Both the position numbers and the translations under genes were made by a program. A stretch of 64,000 nt of DNA, from NCBI GenBank assembly GCA_963205435.1, contig CAUJIV010000022.1, positions 1-64,000 on the forward strand, given 5' to 3'. Positions 44,427 to 54,027 of this stretch are shown here, piece by piece; position 1 is the first letter of the stretch; the number at the start of each line of letters is the position of its first letter. Origin of the DNA: Pseudomonadota bacterium. Its GTDB lineage: Bacteria; Pseudomonadota; Gammaproteobacteria; Burkholderiales; Rhodocyclaceae. The notes under the pieces are model-generated. The model was not told where the DNA came from and made no database searches. It saw only the letters and a program-made list of their open reading frames with translations.

Positions 44427-46225
44427 TACTCGCTTTGCGCCGGCGGCGCCGCCTGCAGCACCTCCTCCAGGGTGGTGAGGCCGGCCGCCACCTTCATGGC
44501 GCCGGAGATGCGCAGCGGCTTCATGCCCTCGCGGTAGGCCAGCTCGCGCAGCCGGGCGATGTCGGTCTGCGGCGTCACCAGCTTGCGCAACTCGGGCGAC
44601 ATCAGCATGATCTCGTAGAGACCGACGCGGCCCATGAAGCCGGTCATGCGGCAGTCGAGGCAGCCGACCGGGTGGTAGAGCTGCTTCGGCCGGCTCGACT
44701 TCCACGGCGCCACCAGCGCTTCCCACAGATCGGCGTCCTCCTTGCGCGTCATCGGCGCGGCCTGCTTGCAGTGCGGGCAGAGCGTGCGCACCAGACGCTG
44801 CGCCATGACGCCGAGCAGCGTGGCGTTGAGCAGGTAGGCCGGCATGCCGAGGTCGAGCAGGCGCGTCACCGCCGTCGGCGCATCGTTGGTGTGCAGGGTC
44901 GACAGCACCAGGTGGCCGGTCAGCGCCGCCTGCACCGCCATGTCGGCCGTCTCGCCGTCGCGGATCTCGCCGACCATGATGATGTCCGGGTCCTGCCGCA
45001 TCAGGGCGCGCACGCCGGCGGCAAAGGTCATGTCGATGTTGGCCTGCACCTGCACCTGGTTGAAGGAGGCTTCGATCATCTCGATCGGGTCCTCGATGGT
45101 GCACACGTTCACCTCCGGCCGCGCCAGTTGCTTCAGCGTCGAGTAGAGGGTGGTGGTCTTGCCCGAGCCGGTCGGCCCGGTGACGAGGATGATGCCGTTC
45201 GGCTTGGCGGTCATCTGCGACCAGCGCGCGCGGTCCTCCTCGCCGAAGCCCAGCTCGGCGAAATCGCGCACCAGCACCTCGGGATCGAAGATGCGCATCA
45301 CCAGCTTCTCGCCGAAGGCCGTCGGCAGGGTGGACAGGCGCAGCTCGATCTCGCCGCCGTCGGCGGTGCGCGTCTTGATGCGGCCGTCCTGCGGGCGGCG
45401 CTTCTCGACGACGTCCATGCGGCCGAGGATCTTGATGCGGCTGGTCATGGCGTTGAGCACCGACATCGGGATCTGGTAGACCTGGTGCAGCACGCCGTCG
45501 ATGCGGAAGCGCACCAGGCCCAGCTCGCGCCGCGGCTCGATGTGGATGTCGCTGGCGCGCTGCTCGAAGGCGTACTGCCACAGCCAGTCGACGATGCTGA
45601 CGATGTGCTGGTCGTTGGCGTCGAACTGGCGGTTGCTGCGGCCGAGCTCGACCAGCTGCTCGAAATTCGTCACGCCGCTGCCGGCCTCGCCCTGCTGCTC
45701 GGCCTTCTTCACCGAGCGCGCCAGCTTGTAGAACTCGACCAGGTAGCGCTCGATGTCCTGCGGGTTGGCGATGACGCGGCGGATGTCCTTGCGCAGGATC
45801 GGCCGCAACTCCGCCTCCCATTCGCGCAGGAACGGCTCGGCGGTGGCGATCGTCACCTCGCGTGTGGTCACCTCCACCGGCAGGATCTTGAAGCGCGCGG
45901 CGTAGGCGTTCGACATGACGTCGGTGACGATGCTGAAGTTGATCTTCAGCGGATCGATGTGCAGGTAGTCGAGGCCGCTGCGCCGGGCCAGCCATTCGGT
46001 GAGGCCCTCCAGGGTCAGGGCCTGGTGCGGCGCCGACAGGCTCTTCCACTTCTGGTCGGCGACGGCGATCAGCGGATGCGTGTCTCCCCTGAAGTAGCGG
46101 CGCTCCTTCTTGAAGTCCTCGCCGACGCCCTTCGGAATGAGGCCGTCGGCGACCAGCCAGTCGACCACTTCTGCCAGGGTCAGGCGATGCTCGCGGACCG
46201 GCGCTTCCTCTCTGGGTTTGTTCAT
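44426..46225 (-). CDS. GspE/PilB-family secretion ATPase, unlinked to a pilus or secretion locus
   Basis: A 599-residue type II secretion/type IV pilus ATPase. It has an N-terminal T2SSE_N-like domain, the catalytic core with Walker A GPTGSGKTT (about 348-356), the Asp box in TIEDPIEMIE, Walker B in DPDIIMVGEIRDGET and the His box LSTLHTNDAPTAV. The tetracysteine zinc motif CPHCKQ with GCLDCR is intact. It starts at ATG 46225. No pilin, platform or secretin genes are nearby, so whether it drives pili or secretion is unclear; PilB is one option. Confidence 0.9.
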   Translation of the reverse strand: MNKPREEAPVREHRLTLAEVVDWLVADGLIPKGVGEDFKKERRYFRGDTHPLIAVADQKWKSLSAPHQALTLEGLTEWLARRSGLDYLHIDPLKINFSIVTDVMSNAYAARFKILPVEVTTREVTIATAEPFLREWEAELRPILRKDIRRVIANPQDIERYLVEFYKLARSVKKAEQQGEAGSGVTNFEQLVELGRSNRQFDANDQHIVSIVDWLWQYAFEQRASDIHIEPRRELGLVRFRIDGVLHQVYQIPMSVLNAMTSRIKILGRMDVVEKRRPQDGRIKTRTADGGEIELRLSTLPTAFGEKLVMRIFDPEVLVRDFAELGFGEEDRARWSQMTAKPNGIILVTGPTGSGKTTTLYSTLKQLARPEVNVCTIEDPIEMIEASFNQVQVQANIDMTFAAGVRALMRQDPDIIMVGEIRDGETADMAVQAALTGHLVLSTLHTNDAPTAVTRLLDLGMPAYLLNATLLGVMAQRLVRTLCPHCKQAAPMTRKEDADLWEALVAPWKSSRPKQLYHPVGCLDCRMTGFMGRVGLYEIMLMSPELRKLVTPQTDIARLRELAYREGMKPLRISGAMKVAAGLTTLEEVLQAAPPAQSE

Positions 46226-46252
46226 GACAGCCGTCGTGGGTGGGCTGGCAGC

Positions 46253-46281
46253 ACTATAGCCGAGTCTCCTGCCCCGCTCAA
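46253..46281 (-). promoter_or_regulatory. Promoter of the GspE-like gene
   Basis: On the minus strand TTGAGC (46281-46276), a 17-base spacer and TATAGT (46258-46253) give one of the best sigma-70 matches in the window. The transcript would start about 20 bases before the coding start. The other part of this 289-base divergent gap, toward moaA, shows no clear promoter. Confidence 0.6.
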
Positions 46282-46514
46282 TGGCGGCAAAAGCAGCGGG
46301 CCGGCGCCTCGACACGGCAGGAACGTTTCGCGCGACTGGCGGATCCGCCGAATTCACGAAGGCCGGCTGCCGGCGATCCCGGCCCCCTGCCGGCGCCGGC
46401 GGCAGCCGCATGCGTCCGCTTAAACCTTGGTCCGGGCAGGGTCGAAACACAGATGGCGCTTGCATCTTTTCGCCATTTGTCGGAAAGTGGAGGTTCCGCG
46501 AAAGCGATACAGAC

Positions 46515-47597
46515 ATGCGCAACGAATCCCTTCATCAAGAATCAGTTCCGGCCGCGCTGGAAGGCTTCAGGCCGACGACAACTCCCGAGACCTCGCCTCA
46601 CGCCGACGGCACGCTGGTGGACAAGTACGGCCGCCACATCACCTACCTGCGCCTGTCGATCACCGACCGCTGCGACTTCCGCTGCTTCTACTGCATGGCG
46701 GAGGACATGACCTTCCTGCCGCGCGACCAGGTGCTCAGCCTCGAGGAGTGCCTGCGCATCGTGCGCGCCTTCGTCGAGCTCGGCGTCTACAAGGTGCGCA
46801 TCACCGGCGGCGAGCCGCTGGTGCGGCGCGACGCCCTGTGGCTGCTGCGCGAGATCGGCCGCCTGTCCGGCGTGCGCGAGCTGGTGCTGACCACCAACGG
46901 CTCGCAGCTCGAGCACTTCGCCGAGGCGCTGCAGGAAGCCGGCGTCAAGCGCATCAACATCAGCCTCGACACGCTGCGGCCGGAACGCTTCCGCGAAATC
47001 ACCCGCGTCGGCGAGCTGGACAAGGTGCTGCGCGGCATCGACCGGGCGCTCGCCGCCGGCCTCGCCGGCCTCAAGCTCAACACGGTGATGATGCGCGGCG
47101 TGAACGACGACGAGTTCGCCGACCTGGTGCAGTACGCCTTCGACAAGGGCATCGACATCTCCTTCATTGAGGAGATGCCGCTCGGCGCCGTCGACCACTC
47201 GCGCGCCACGACCTTCTTCGGCAGCGACGAGGCGCTCACCCTGCTGCGCCGGCGCTACGACCTGGTCGCCAGCGGCGAGACCACCGGCGGCCCGGCGCGC
47301 TACTGGCGCGTGCCGGGCAACACGCGCAGCAAGGTCGGCTTCATCTCCCCCTACACGCACAATTTCTGCGACAGCTGCAACCGCGTGCGCGTCACCTGCA
47401 AGGGCGAGCTGTTCCCCTGCCTCGGGCAGAACGACGTCCTGCCGCTGATGCCGGTGCTGCGCCAGCACCCGGACGACGATGCGCCGCTGCGCCAGGCGAT
47501 CGTCGCCTCGATGGGCATCAAGCCGAAGGGGCACGACTTCAACGAGCAGATGGAGCGGCCCAAGGTCGTCCGCTTCATGTCGATGACCGGCGGCTGA
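46515..47597 (+). CDS. moaA: GTP 3',8-cyclase MoaA
   Basis: Radical-SAM enzyme of the first step of molybdenum cofactor synthesis. The 360-residue protein has Cys53, Cys57 and Cys60 in DRCDFRCFYCMAE, the ITGGEPLVRRD motif and the C-terminal cluster motif FCDSCNRVRVTCKG; it ends in the conserved MTGG. About 35 residues precede the usual family start, so a later start is possible, but no ATG lies between. The following gene is mobA. It supplies cofactor for enzymes such as the Mo oxidoreductase in this window. Confidence 0.96.
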   Translation: MRNESLHQESVPAALEGFRPTTTPETSPHADGTLVDKYGRHITYLRLSITDRCDFRCFYCMAEDMTFLPRDQVLSLEECLRIVRAFVELGVYKVRITGGEPLVRRDALWLLREIGRLSGVRELVLTTNGSQLEHFAEALQEAGVKRINISLDTLRPERFREITRVGELDKVLRGIDRALAAGLAGLKLNTVMMRGVNDDEFADLVQYAFDKGIDISFIEEMPLGAVDHSRATTFFGSDEALTLLRRRYDLVASGETTGGPARYWRVPGNTRSKVGFISPYTHNFCDSCNRVRVTCKGELFPCLGQNDVLPLMPVLRQHPDDDAPLRQAIVASMGIKPKGHDFNEQMERPKVVRFMSMTGG

Positions 47598-47625
47598 GCC
47601 GCCAGGATCGCGTGCGGCGGCATCG

Positions 47626-48207
47626 ATGGCGGGCACCGGCGGCATCACCGGCCTGATCCTCGCCGGCGGCCGCGGCCGGCGCATGGGCGGGTGCGACAAG
47701 GGACTGCTGATCTTCCGCGGCCGGCCGCTCGCCGCCCAGGTCGCCGCGCGCCTGGCGCCGCAGGTCGACCGCCTGCTCATCAGCGCCAACCGCAACCTCG
47801 ACGATTATGCCGCCCTCGGCCATGCCGTCGTCCCGGATCGCTTCGGCGGCTTCGCCGGCCCGCTGGCGGGGCTCGAGGCCGGCCTCGCCGCCTGCGGCAC
47901 GCCGCTGCTGCTCGCCGCGCCCTGCGACACGCCGTTCCTGCCCGAAGACCTGGCATCGCGCCTGCGCGCCGCGCTGGAAGCGTCCACCGCCGAGATCGCC
48001 GTGGCGCGCACGCCGGCGCGGGAGCATCCGGCCGTCTGCCTGGTGCGGCGCGAGGCGCTCGCCGGCCTGTCGGCCTTTCTCGCCGCGGGCGGACGCAAGG
48101 TGGCCGGCTGGCAGGCCGGCCTGAAGCGCGCGGCGGCGGATTTCGAAGACGAGGCGGCCTTCGCCAACCTCAACACGCCCGAGGATTTCGGCGCTCGCGA
48201 AGGCTGA
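47626..48207 (+). CDS. mobA: Molybdenum cofactor guanylyltransferase MobA
   Basis: Attaches GMP to molybdopterin to form the guanine dinucleotide cofactor used by DMSO-reductase-family enzymes. The 193-residue protein has the nucleotide-binding LILAGGRGRRMGGCDKGLL, the ISANRN motif, the metal site APCDTPFLP and the C-terminal FANLNTPED. It lies 28 bases after moaA. Confidence 0.95.
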   Translation: MAGTGGITGLILAGGRGRRMGGCDKGLLIFRGRPLAAQVAARLAPQVDRLLISANRNLDDYAALGHAVVPDRFGGFAGPLAGLEAGLAACGTPLLLAAPCDTPFLPEDLASRLRAALEASTAEIAVARTPAREHPAVCLVRREALAGLSAFLAAGGRKVAGWQAGLKRAAADFEDEAAFANLNTPEDFGAREG

Positions 48208-48227
48208 GCGAGGAGCGGAAGGGAGCC

Positions 48228-50078
48228 CTAGGAGAAGTAGAAGGGCCGGCCGACGGCGTGGCCCTGGGCGTAGTCCACGTCCATCTCGCGCAGGCTGGCC
48301 AGGGTGCCCTCGGACTCGACGTACTCGGCGATGGTTTGCATGCCGAGCGAATGTGCGATGTTGTTGATGGCCGAGACCACCTCTCGGTTCATCGGCTCGG
48401 ACGACATGTCGCGCACGAAGCTGCCGTCGATCTTGATGTAGTCGACCGGCAGGTGCTTGAGGTAGGCGAAGGAGCACATGCCGGCGCCGAAGTCGTCGAG
48501 GGCGAAGCGCAGGCCGAGCGACTTCAGCTCGCGGATCAGTTCGGAGGCCTTGGCCAGGTTGGAGACGGCCAGGGTCTCGGTGATCTCGAAGCAGAGGGCA
48601 TCGGGCGGCACCTCGTTCAGCGCGATCTGCTCGCGGACGAAGGCCGGGAAGCGGCTGTCGTTGATGCTCTCGGCTGACAGGTTGATGTCGAAGACCGGCC
48701 GGTCGTCCGGCGCCGCCTCGCACTCGCGGCGGATCGCCGGCAGGGCGTTGGCCAGCACCCAGCGGTCGATGGCCTGCATCATGTTGTGCCGCTCGGCCGA
48801 GGGAATGAACACCATCGGCGGCACGATGCGGCCGTCGCGGTCGACCAGGCGCAGCAGCAGCTCGAAATGGCGCCGCCGGGCGTTGGCCGCGCCGATGCCG
48901 GCGATGCGCTGGCGGAACAGGCGGAAGCCGTCGCGCTCGATGGCGTCGTGGATGGTTTCGACGATATTCATGTCGGCGCGCGGCTGAGGCGCGGCGGCCC
49001 TGGCGTGGTAGACGCGGATCTGGTCGCGGCCGGCCTCCTTCGCCGCGTAGCAGGCGGCGTCCGCCTGGGCCATCACCTCGGCGGCGCCGGCCTCGGGATC
49101 GGACAGCACCACCAGGCCGATGCTGGCGCCGACGTGGAAGACCTTCTCGCGCCAGACGAAGCGGAAATTCGAGACGTCCTGGCGGATGGCGTTGGCGATG
49201 CGCAGCGCCTGCTCGACCGGGCAGGCATGCAGCAGCACGGCGAACTCGTCGCCGCCCATGCGCGCCAGCACGTCGCTGGCGCGCACGCGGGCGCGCAGCA
49301 CGGCGGCGATCTGCCGCAGGAACTCGTCGCCGGCGGCATGGCCGCCGCTGTCGTTGATCAGCTTGAAGCGGTCGAGGTCGATGAAGAGCAGCGTGTGCTG
49401 GCGCTCGGCGCCGCCGCCGGCCTCGAGCGCCTTGCCGAGCCGATCCTCGAAGCCGCGCCGGTTGACCAGGCCGGTCAAGGCGTCATGGTTGGCCTGCCAG
49501 AACAGCTCGAGCGAGATGCCCTGTGGGACGGTCACGTCTTCCATGGCGAGGAAGATCAGCTGGCGCCGGCCCTCGCCCTCGCGCGAACAGCTGAGGTCGA
49601 GCACATGCTCGTTGTCGGTGGCATCGCGCAGCACCACGCGCAGGGCGGAAGCGCCGCCGCAGGCTTGCTCCAACTGCTCGAAGCCGACCGCGGAGCCTTC
49701 GGCCGCGTTGTGCAGCGGGAAGGCTTCGCCAAATCCCTGGCCCAGCAGTTCCGTCTGCTCGCGGCCGGTCAGCCGCGCCGCGGCGGCGTTGGCGAAGACG
49801 ACCCGGCCGCGCTCGTCGAGGCCGACGACGGCGACGTCGACGCAGCGGAAGGCGGCATCGACGAGATTCAGCTGCTGGCGCAGGCGGCTCGAGGCGATCG
49901 AGTTCCACGCCAGCCAGCCGCCGAGGGTGCCGGCGCCGCCCAGCCCGGCGAGCCAGGCGAAGGCGAGCGGATGGACCTGCTCGGCAGGGCCGAGAGCCAG
50001 CGCCGCGCCGCCGGCGCCCAGGGCCGCCAGGGCGGCGAGCGCTCGCCAGCCCCTCCGCCGCCAGGCGTCGCGCCTCAT
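48228..50078 (-). CDS. PAS-GGDEF-EAL cyclic-di-GMP protein
   Basis: A 616-residue membrane signalling protein. Two N-terminal helices (about 12-29 and 38-57) are followed by a PAS-like domain (about 68-190), a GGDEF domain with intact RMGGDEF motif near residue 273, and an EAL domain from about 370. The EAL signature reads ELL, but the glutamate and other catalytic residues appear present (NLSAES, ITETLA, LDDFGAG, KIDGSFV, IAEYVES). It could both make and break c-di-GMP; which activity dominates is unknown. Its ATG overlaps the rmuC stop by four bases. Confidence 0.92.
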   Translation of the reverse strand: MRRDAWRRRGWRALAALAALGAGGAALALGPAEQVHPLAFAWLAGLGGAGTLGGWLAWNSIASSRLRQQLNLVDAAFRCVDVAVVGLDERGRVVFANAAAARLTGREQTELLGQGFGEAFPLHNAAEGSAVGFEQLEQACGGASALRVVLRDATDNEHVLDLSCSREGEGRRQLIFLAMEDVTVPQGISLELFWQANHDALTGLVNRRGFEDRLGKALEAGGGAERQHTLLFIDLDRFKLINDSGGHAAGDEFLRQIAAVLRARVRASDVLARMGGDEFAVLLHACPVEQALRIANAIRQDVSNFRFVWREKVFHVGASIGLVVLSDPEAGAAEVMAQADAACYAAKEAGRDQIRVYHARAAAPQPRADMNIVETIHDAIERDGFRLFRQRIAGIGAANARRRHFELLLRLVDRDGRIVPPMVFIPSAERHNMMQAIDRWVLANALPAIRRECEAAPDDRPVFDINLSAESINDSRFPAFVREQIALNEVPPDALCFEITETLAVSNLAKASELIRELKSLGLRFALDDFGAGMCSFAYLKHLPVDYIKIDGSFVRDMSSEPMNREVVSAINNIAHSLGMQTIAEYVESEGTLASLREMDVDYAQGHAVGRPFYFS

Positions 50079-51382
50079 TGCTCGCCCGCCTTGCGCAGGG
50101 GTATCGCCGGCGGCGGCGCGTCGAGGCCGTCGAGCTCGACGCCCTCGATGCGGGCGAACTGGCCGCTGATCTTGCGGCTGCTGATCTGCACGTCCTGCAC
50201 GTCCTTCTGCGCCTGGTCGATGTGGGTGGCCAGCCGCTGCATGCGCTCGTCGAAGCGGGCGAAATCCTTCGACAGCTTGCCCAGCGCGTCCTTGATGATA
50301 TGGATCTGCTGGCGCGTCTCGACGTCCTTCAGCACGGCGCGGGCGGTGTTGAGCACCGCCATCAGCGTCGTCGGCGAGACGATCCAGACGCGCCGCTGCA
50401 GGGCGTGGCCGACCGTCTCCGGATGGTAGGCGTGGATTTCGGCGAAGACGGCCTCGGCCGGCACGAACATCACGGCGCCGTCGGAGGTCTCGTCGGGCAG
50501 GATGTACTTGGCGGCGATGGCATCGATGTGCCGCTTCAGGTCGGCGCGAAACTCGGTCTGCGCGGCGCGGCGCTCGAACTCCGAGGCGCCGGGCGCGAAC
50601 ATGCGATGGTAGTTCTCCAGCGGGAACTTCGAGTCCACCGCCACCATGCCGGTCGGCTCCGGCAGCTTCAGCACGCAGTCGGCGCGGCTGCCGTTGGACA
50701 GGGTGTATTGGAACTCGAAGCTGCCGGGCGGCAGCGCGTTGCGCACGAGGGCTTCCAGTTGCACCTCGCCGAAGGCACCGCGCGCCTTCTTGTCGCCGAG
50801 CAGCTCCTGCAGGCTGACGACGTTGGTGGTGAGGCCGTCGATCTTCTTCTGCGCCTCGTCGATGGTGGCCAGGCGCGCCATGACGCTGGCGAAGGTCTCG
50901 TTGGTCTTCCTGAAGCCTTCGTCGAGACGCTCGTTGACGCGGCCGCTGATCTGTTCGAGCCGCTCGCCGACGACCCGCGTCAGGCTCTCCATGCTGCCGC
51001 CCAGCTGGGCGGACGCCTGCGCCAGCCCGCTTTGCAGCAGCTCGCGGTCGGCGCGCGACTGGCTCGCCAGTTTGAGCAGGATCTGCTCGATGGCCTCGCC
51101 GCGCAGCTGGTCCTGCTTGGCCTGGAAGGAGGCGTTCAGCTCGGCGAGGGATTTGTGCAGGCGCTCGGCGGATTCGGCGCTCTGGCCGAGCAGGCGGTCA
51201 CCGAGGCGATTGAGGCCGTCTTGCAGGTCTGACAACATCGCGCGATGCCTTTCGGCCAGCGCGGATTCGAGCTCTGAAGAAAGTGCTTTCGTCGCCGCCT
51301 GCAAGACGGCGATTCGCCAAAGGACGATGACCACCACCGCGACCGCGGCAAGCACCGCGATCGCCATCGAAAGATCGGGCAT
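50075..51382 (-). CDS. rmuC: DNA recombination protein RmuC homologue
   Basis: RmuC limits rearrangements at inverted repeats and has a PD-(D/E)xK nuclease-like core. The 435-residue protein has an N-terminal membrane helix (about 6-24), a long coiled coil (about 35-165) and the RmuC domain with KKARGAFGEVQLEALVRNAL, VAVDSKFPLENYHRM and AVLNTARAVLKDV. The ATG at 51382 (MPDLSMAIAVL) is preferred over in-frame codons upstream, which would shift the helix inward. Confidence 0.93.
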   Translation of the reverse strand: MPDLSMAIAVLAAVAVVVIVLWRIAVLQAATKALSSELESALAERHRAMLSDLQDGLNRLGDRLLGQSAESAERLHKSLAELNASFQAKQDQLRGEAIEQILLKLASQSRADRELLQSGLAQASAQLGGSMESLTRVVGERLEQISGRVNERLDEGFRKTNETFASVMARLATIDEAQKKIDGLTTNVVSLQELLGDKKARGAFGEVQLEALVRNALPPGSFEFQYTLSNGSRADCVLKLPEPTGMVAVDSKFPLENYHRMFAPGASEFERRAAQTEFRADLKRHIDAIAAKYILPDETSDGAVMFVPAEAVFAEIHAYHPETVGHALQRRVWIVSPTTLMAVLNTARAVLKDVETRQQIHIIKDALGKLSKDFARFDERMQRLATHIDQAQKDVQDVQISSRKISGQFARIEGVELDGLDAPPPAIPLRKAGEQ

Positions 51383-51447
51383 AACCCCCTCAATCCACTG
51401 TGGAGCCATGGCCTGGCTGCGCGCTCCGGCGCGAAACACATGCCATC

Positions 51448-51464
51448 ACAGTGGGTTGCACTGT
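51448..51464. repeat. Short palindrome upstream of rmuC
   Basis: ACAGTG and CACTGT flank five bases, a perfect 17-base palindromic element about 65 bases before the rmuC start. It does not fit the LexA pattern CTGT-N8-ACAG. It may be an operator. Confidence 0.3.
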
Positions 51465-51534
51465 ATTCTTTAGCGCAAGTATAGCATTCGGCGCTGCCGC
51501 GGGCGATGATTTTCGAAACTCGTCCGAATGGCGC

Positions 51535-54027
51535 TCACGTGAGGGCCCGCAGGCTCTGCAGGGCCGGCTGGCGCAGGATGCGGGCGGTGCCGGCGAGTCC
51601 CGCCAGCGTGATGCCGAGCACGCCGCAGGCAACGCCAACGGGCAGGACCAGCCAGTCTGGCTCGTAGGGGATCTGGAAGACGAAGCGGCCGAGCAGCCAG
51701 CTGATCAGCGCCGAGCCGATGCCGGCCACCACGCCGGAGACAGCGCCCAGCAGGGCGAATTCCGCCGCCAGCGCGGCGCGCAGCTGGCGGTTGCGCGCGC
51801 CGAGCGTGCGCAGCACCGCCAATTCGTACTGGCGCTCGTCGTGGGTGGATTCGAGGGCGGCGTAGAGCACCGCCAGCCCGGCCGCCAGCGAGAAGGCGAA
51901 GACGAACTGCACCGCGCGCGCCAGCTGCGCCATCATCGCCTGGAACTGGCGCAGGATGGCGGCGACGTCGATCACGGTCAGGTTCGGGTAGGCGCCGACC
52001 AGCCGGCCGACGAAGCCGGCTTGCTGTGAGGCCAGGTGGAAGCTGGTGATGTAGCTGATCGGATGCGTTTCCAGCACGCCCGGCGGGGTCAGGACGAAGA
52101 AGTTGACGCGCATCGAATCCCAGTCGAGCTTGCGCAGCGAGGTGATCCTGGCCTCGATGCGCTGACCGGCGATTTCGTAGGTCAGCGCATCGTCGAGTTT
52201 CAGCCCGAGCGTGTCGGCCAACCCCTGCTCGAGAGAGAATTGCGGCTGGCCGGCGTCTGCCGCGGCGAACCAGCGTCCGGCCGTCAGCGAGTTGCCCTCG
52301 GGCAGGCTGTCCGTCCAGGACAGGTTGAATTCCCGCTCGACCAGGCGTTGGGCGCGCTCCTCGGCGTAATCGGCGGGGAACACCGGACGGCCGTTGATGG
52401 CGACCAGACGGCCGCGCACCATCGGCAGCAGTTGCGGCCGCGCCAGGCCCTGCGCGGCGAACAGCTCCTCGACCGGCGCGCGCTGCTCGGGCTGGATGTT
52501 GATGACGAAACGATTGGGCGCGTCGGGCGGCACGCTGCGCTGCCAGGAAGCGAGCAGATCGTCGCGCGCCAGAGTGAGCAGCAGCAGCGCCGTCATGCCG
52601 AGGGCCAGCGCCACCGACTGCACCACGCTGGCGCCGAGGCGCCGGTGCAGCGCGGCAACGCCATGGCGCCAGCCGGCGCCGGCCGCGCCGCGCAAGCGCC
52701 CGGCAATGGAAAGCGCCAGCCGCACCAGCCCGGCGTAGAGGGCGACCGCCAGCGAAAACAGGCCGAGCACCCACAGGCCGAGCTTGAGGTCCGCCGCCAT
52801 CCACAGCATCAGGCCCGCCAGCGCCAAGGCGCCGAGCGCATGGCCCGACCAGGCCAGCGGCTCGACCTCGGCCCATTCGCGCCGCAGCACGCGCACCGTC
52901 GGCACGTTGCGCAGGCGGGCCAGTTGCGGCAGGGCGAAGCCGGCCAGCAGCGCCAGGCCAACGGCGAAGCCATGAACAAGGGGTAGCAGGGACGGCGCCG
53001 GCAGCGTCGTCGTCACCAGGCCGGCCAACAGGCGCTCGAGCGCGTACTGGGCGCCGAAGCCGACGGCGCAGCCCAGCGCCGAGGCCAGCGCGCCGAAGAG
53101 CAGGAACTCGCCGAGATGGATGCGCAGGAGCTGGCCCTCGCGCGCGCCGAGGCAGCGCATCACGGCGCAGCCGTCGAGATGGCGCTGCATGAAGCGGCGC
53201 GCCGCCAGGCCGACGGCGACGGCGGCCAGCACCGTCGCCAGCAAGGCGGCGAGGCGCAGGTATTTCTCGGCGCGATCGAGGGCGTTGCGCACCTCGGGCC
53301 GCGCGTTGTCGAGGGTCTCGATGCGCTGGCCGCGCCCCAGCCGCGCCTCCGCCCACTTGCGGTAGGCCGCCACCGCGCGCGCCTCGCCGGCCAGGTGCAG
53401 GCGCCAGCTCACCCGGCTGCCGGGCTGGATCAGCCCGGTGGCCGGCAGGTCAGCGGCGTTCAGCATCAGGCGCGGCGCCAGGTTGAAGAAATTCACGCCG
53501 CGGTCCGGCTCCACCGTGAGGATCGCCGCCACGGCGAGCTGCGCCGCGCCGAGGTCGACCGTGTCGCCCGGCGCGACGCCCAGCGCGGCCGCCAGCCGCT
53601 CGTCCAGCCACGCCGTGCCGCGCGCCGGGATGTCGTCGGTTTCGGCATCCGGCTGGTTCAAGCCCGGCGCGAAGCGCAGCGCGCCGCGCAGCGGATAGCC
53701 CGGCGTGACCGCCTTCAACTCGGCCAGCTGGCTCTCGCCCCGCGCCGAAGCCATGCTGGGAAAGCCGATGCTGCCGACCACGCGCAAGCCCAGCCTTTCG
53801 GCCTCGGCGCGCCAGGCCGGCTCCCACGGGTGGTCGGAGATCAGCAGCAGGTCGCCGCCAAGCAGCTGATGCGCCTCGCGCGCCAGCGCCCGCGACAGGC
53901 GGTCGGAGAAGAAATTCACGCAGGACAGGCTGGCCACTGCAATCAGCAGCGCCACGCCGAGCAGGCGCAGCTCGCCGGCGCGGAAATCGCGCAGCAGCAT
54001 GCGCCACGACAGGCGCCAGGCGCTCAC
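51535..54027 (-). CDS. YbbP-like ABC transporter permease (FtsX/MacB fold), without adjacent ATPase
   Basis: An 830-residue integral membrane protein with an N-terminal helix, a large periplasmic domain, a central block of helices and a second FtsX-type unit near the C-terminus (LARAVQFVFAFSLAAGLAVL, ELAVLRTLGARNRQLR). This is the YbbP layout, usually paired with the YbbA ATPase. The start is GTG at 54027, overlapping the radA stop as GTGA and giving the family-like SAWRLSWRMLLRDFRAGELR. No ATPase gene is next to it. Substrate is unknown; lipid or lipoprotein handling is possible. Confidence 0.88.
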   Translation of the reverse strand: MSAWRLSWRMLLRDFRAGELRLLGVALLIAVASLSCVNFFSDRLSRALAREAHQLLGGDLLLISDHPWEPAWRAEAERLGLRVVGSIGFPSMASARGESQLAELKAVTPGYPLRGALRFAPGLNQPDAETDDIPARGTAWLDERLAAALGVAPGDTVDLGAAQLAVAAILTVEPDRGVNFFNLAPRLMLNAADLPATGLIQPGSRVSWRLHLAGEARAVAAYRKWAEARLGRGQRIETLDNARPEVRNALDRAEKYLRLAALLATVLAAVAVGLAARRFMQRHLDGCAVMRCLGAREGQLLRIHLGEFLLFGALASALGCAVGFGAQYALERLLAGLVTTTLPAPSLLPLVHGFAVGLALLAGFALPQLARLRNVPTVRVLRREWAEVEPLAWSGHALGALALAGLMLWMAADLKLGLWVLGLFSLAVALYAGLVRLALSIAGRLRGAAGAGWRHGVAALHRRLGASVVQSVALALGMTALLLLTLARDDLLASWQRSVPPDAPNRFVINIQPEQRAPVEELFAAQGLARPQLLPMVRGRLVAINGRPVFPADYAEERAQRLVEREFNLSWTDSLPEGNSLTAGRWFAAADAGQPQFSLEQGLADTLGLKLDDALTYEIAGQRIEARITSLRKLDWDSMRVNFFVLTPPGVLETHPISYITSFHLASQQAGFVGRLVGAYPNLTVIDVAAILRQFQAMMAQLARAVQFVFAFSLAAGLAVLYAALESTHDERQYELAVLRTLGARNRQLRAALAAEFALLGAVSGVVAGIGSALISWLLGRFVFQIPYEPDWLVLPVGVACGVLGITLAGLAGTARILRQPALQSLRALT

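Noticed and set aside
51448-51480. A LexA (SOS) box upstream of rmuC
   Set aside because: The palindrome ACAGTG-N5-CACTGT has the wrong inside-out order and spacing for CTGT-N8-ACAG.
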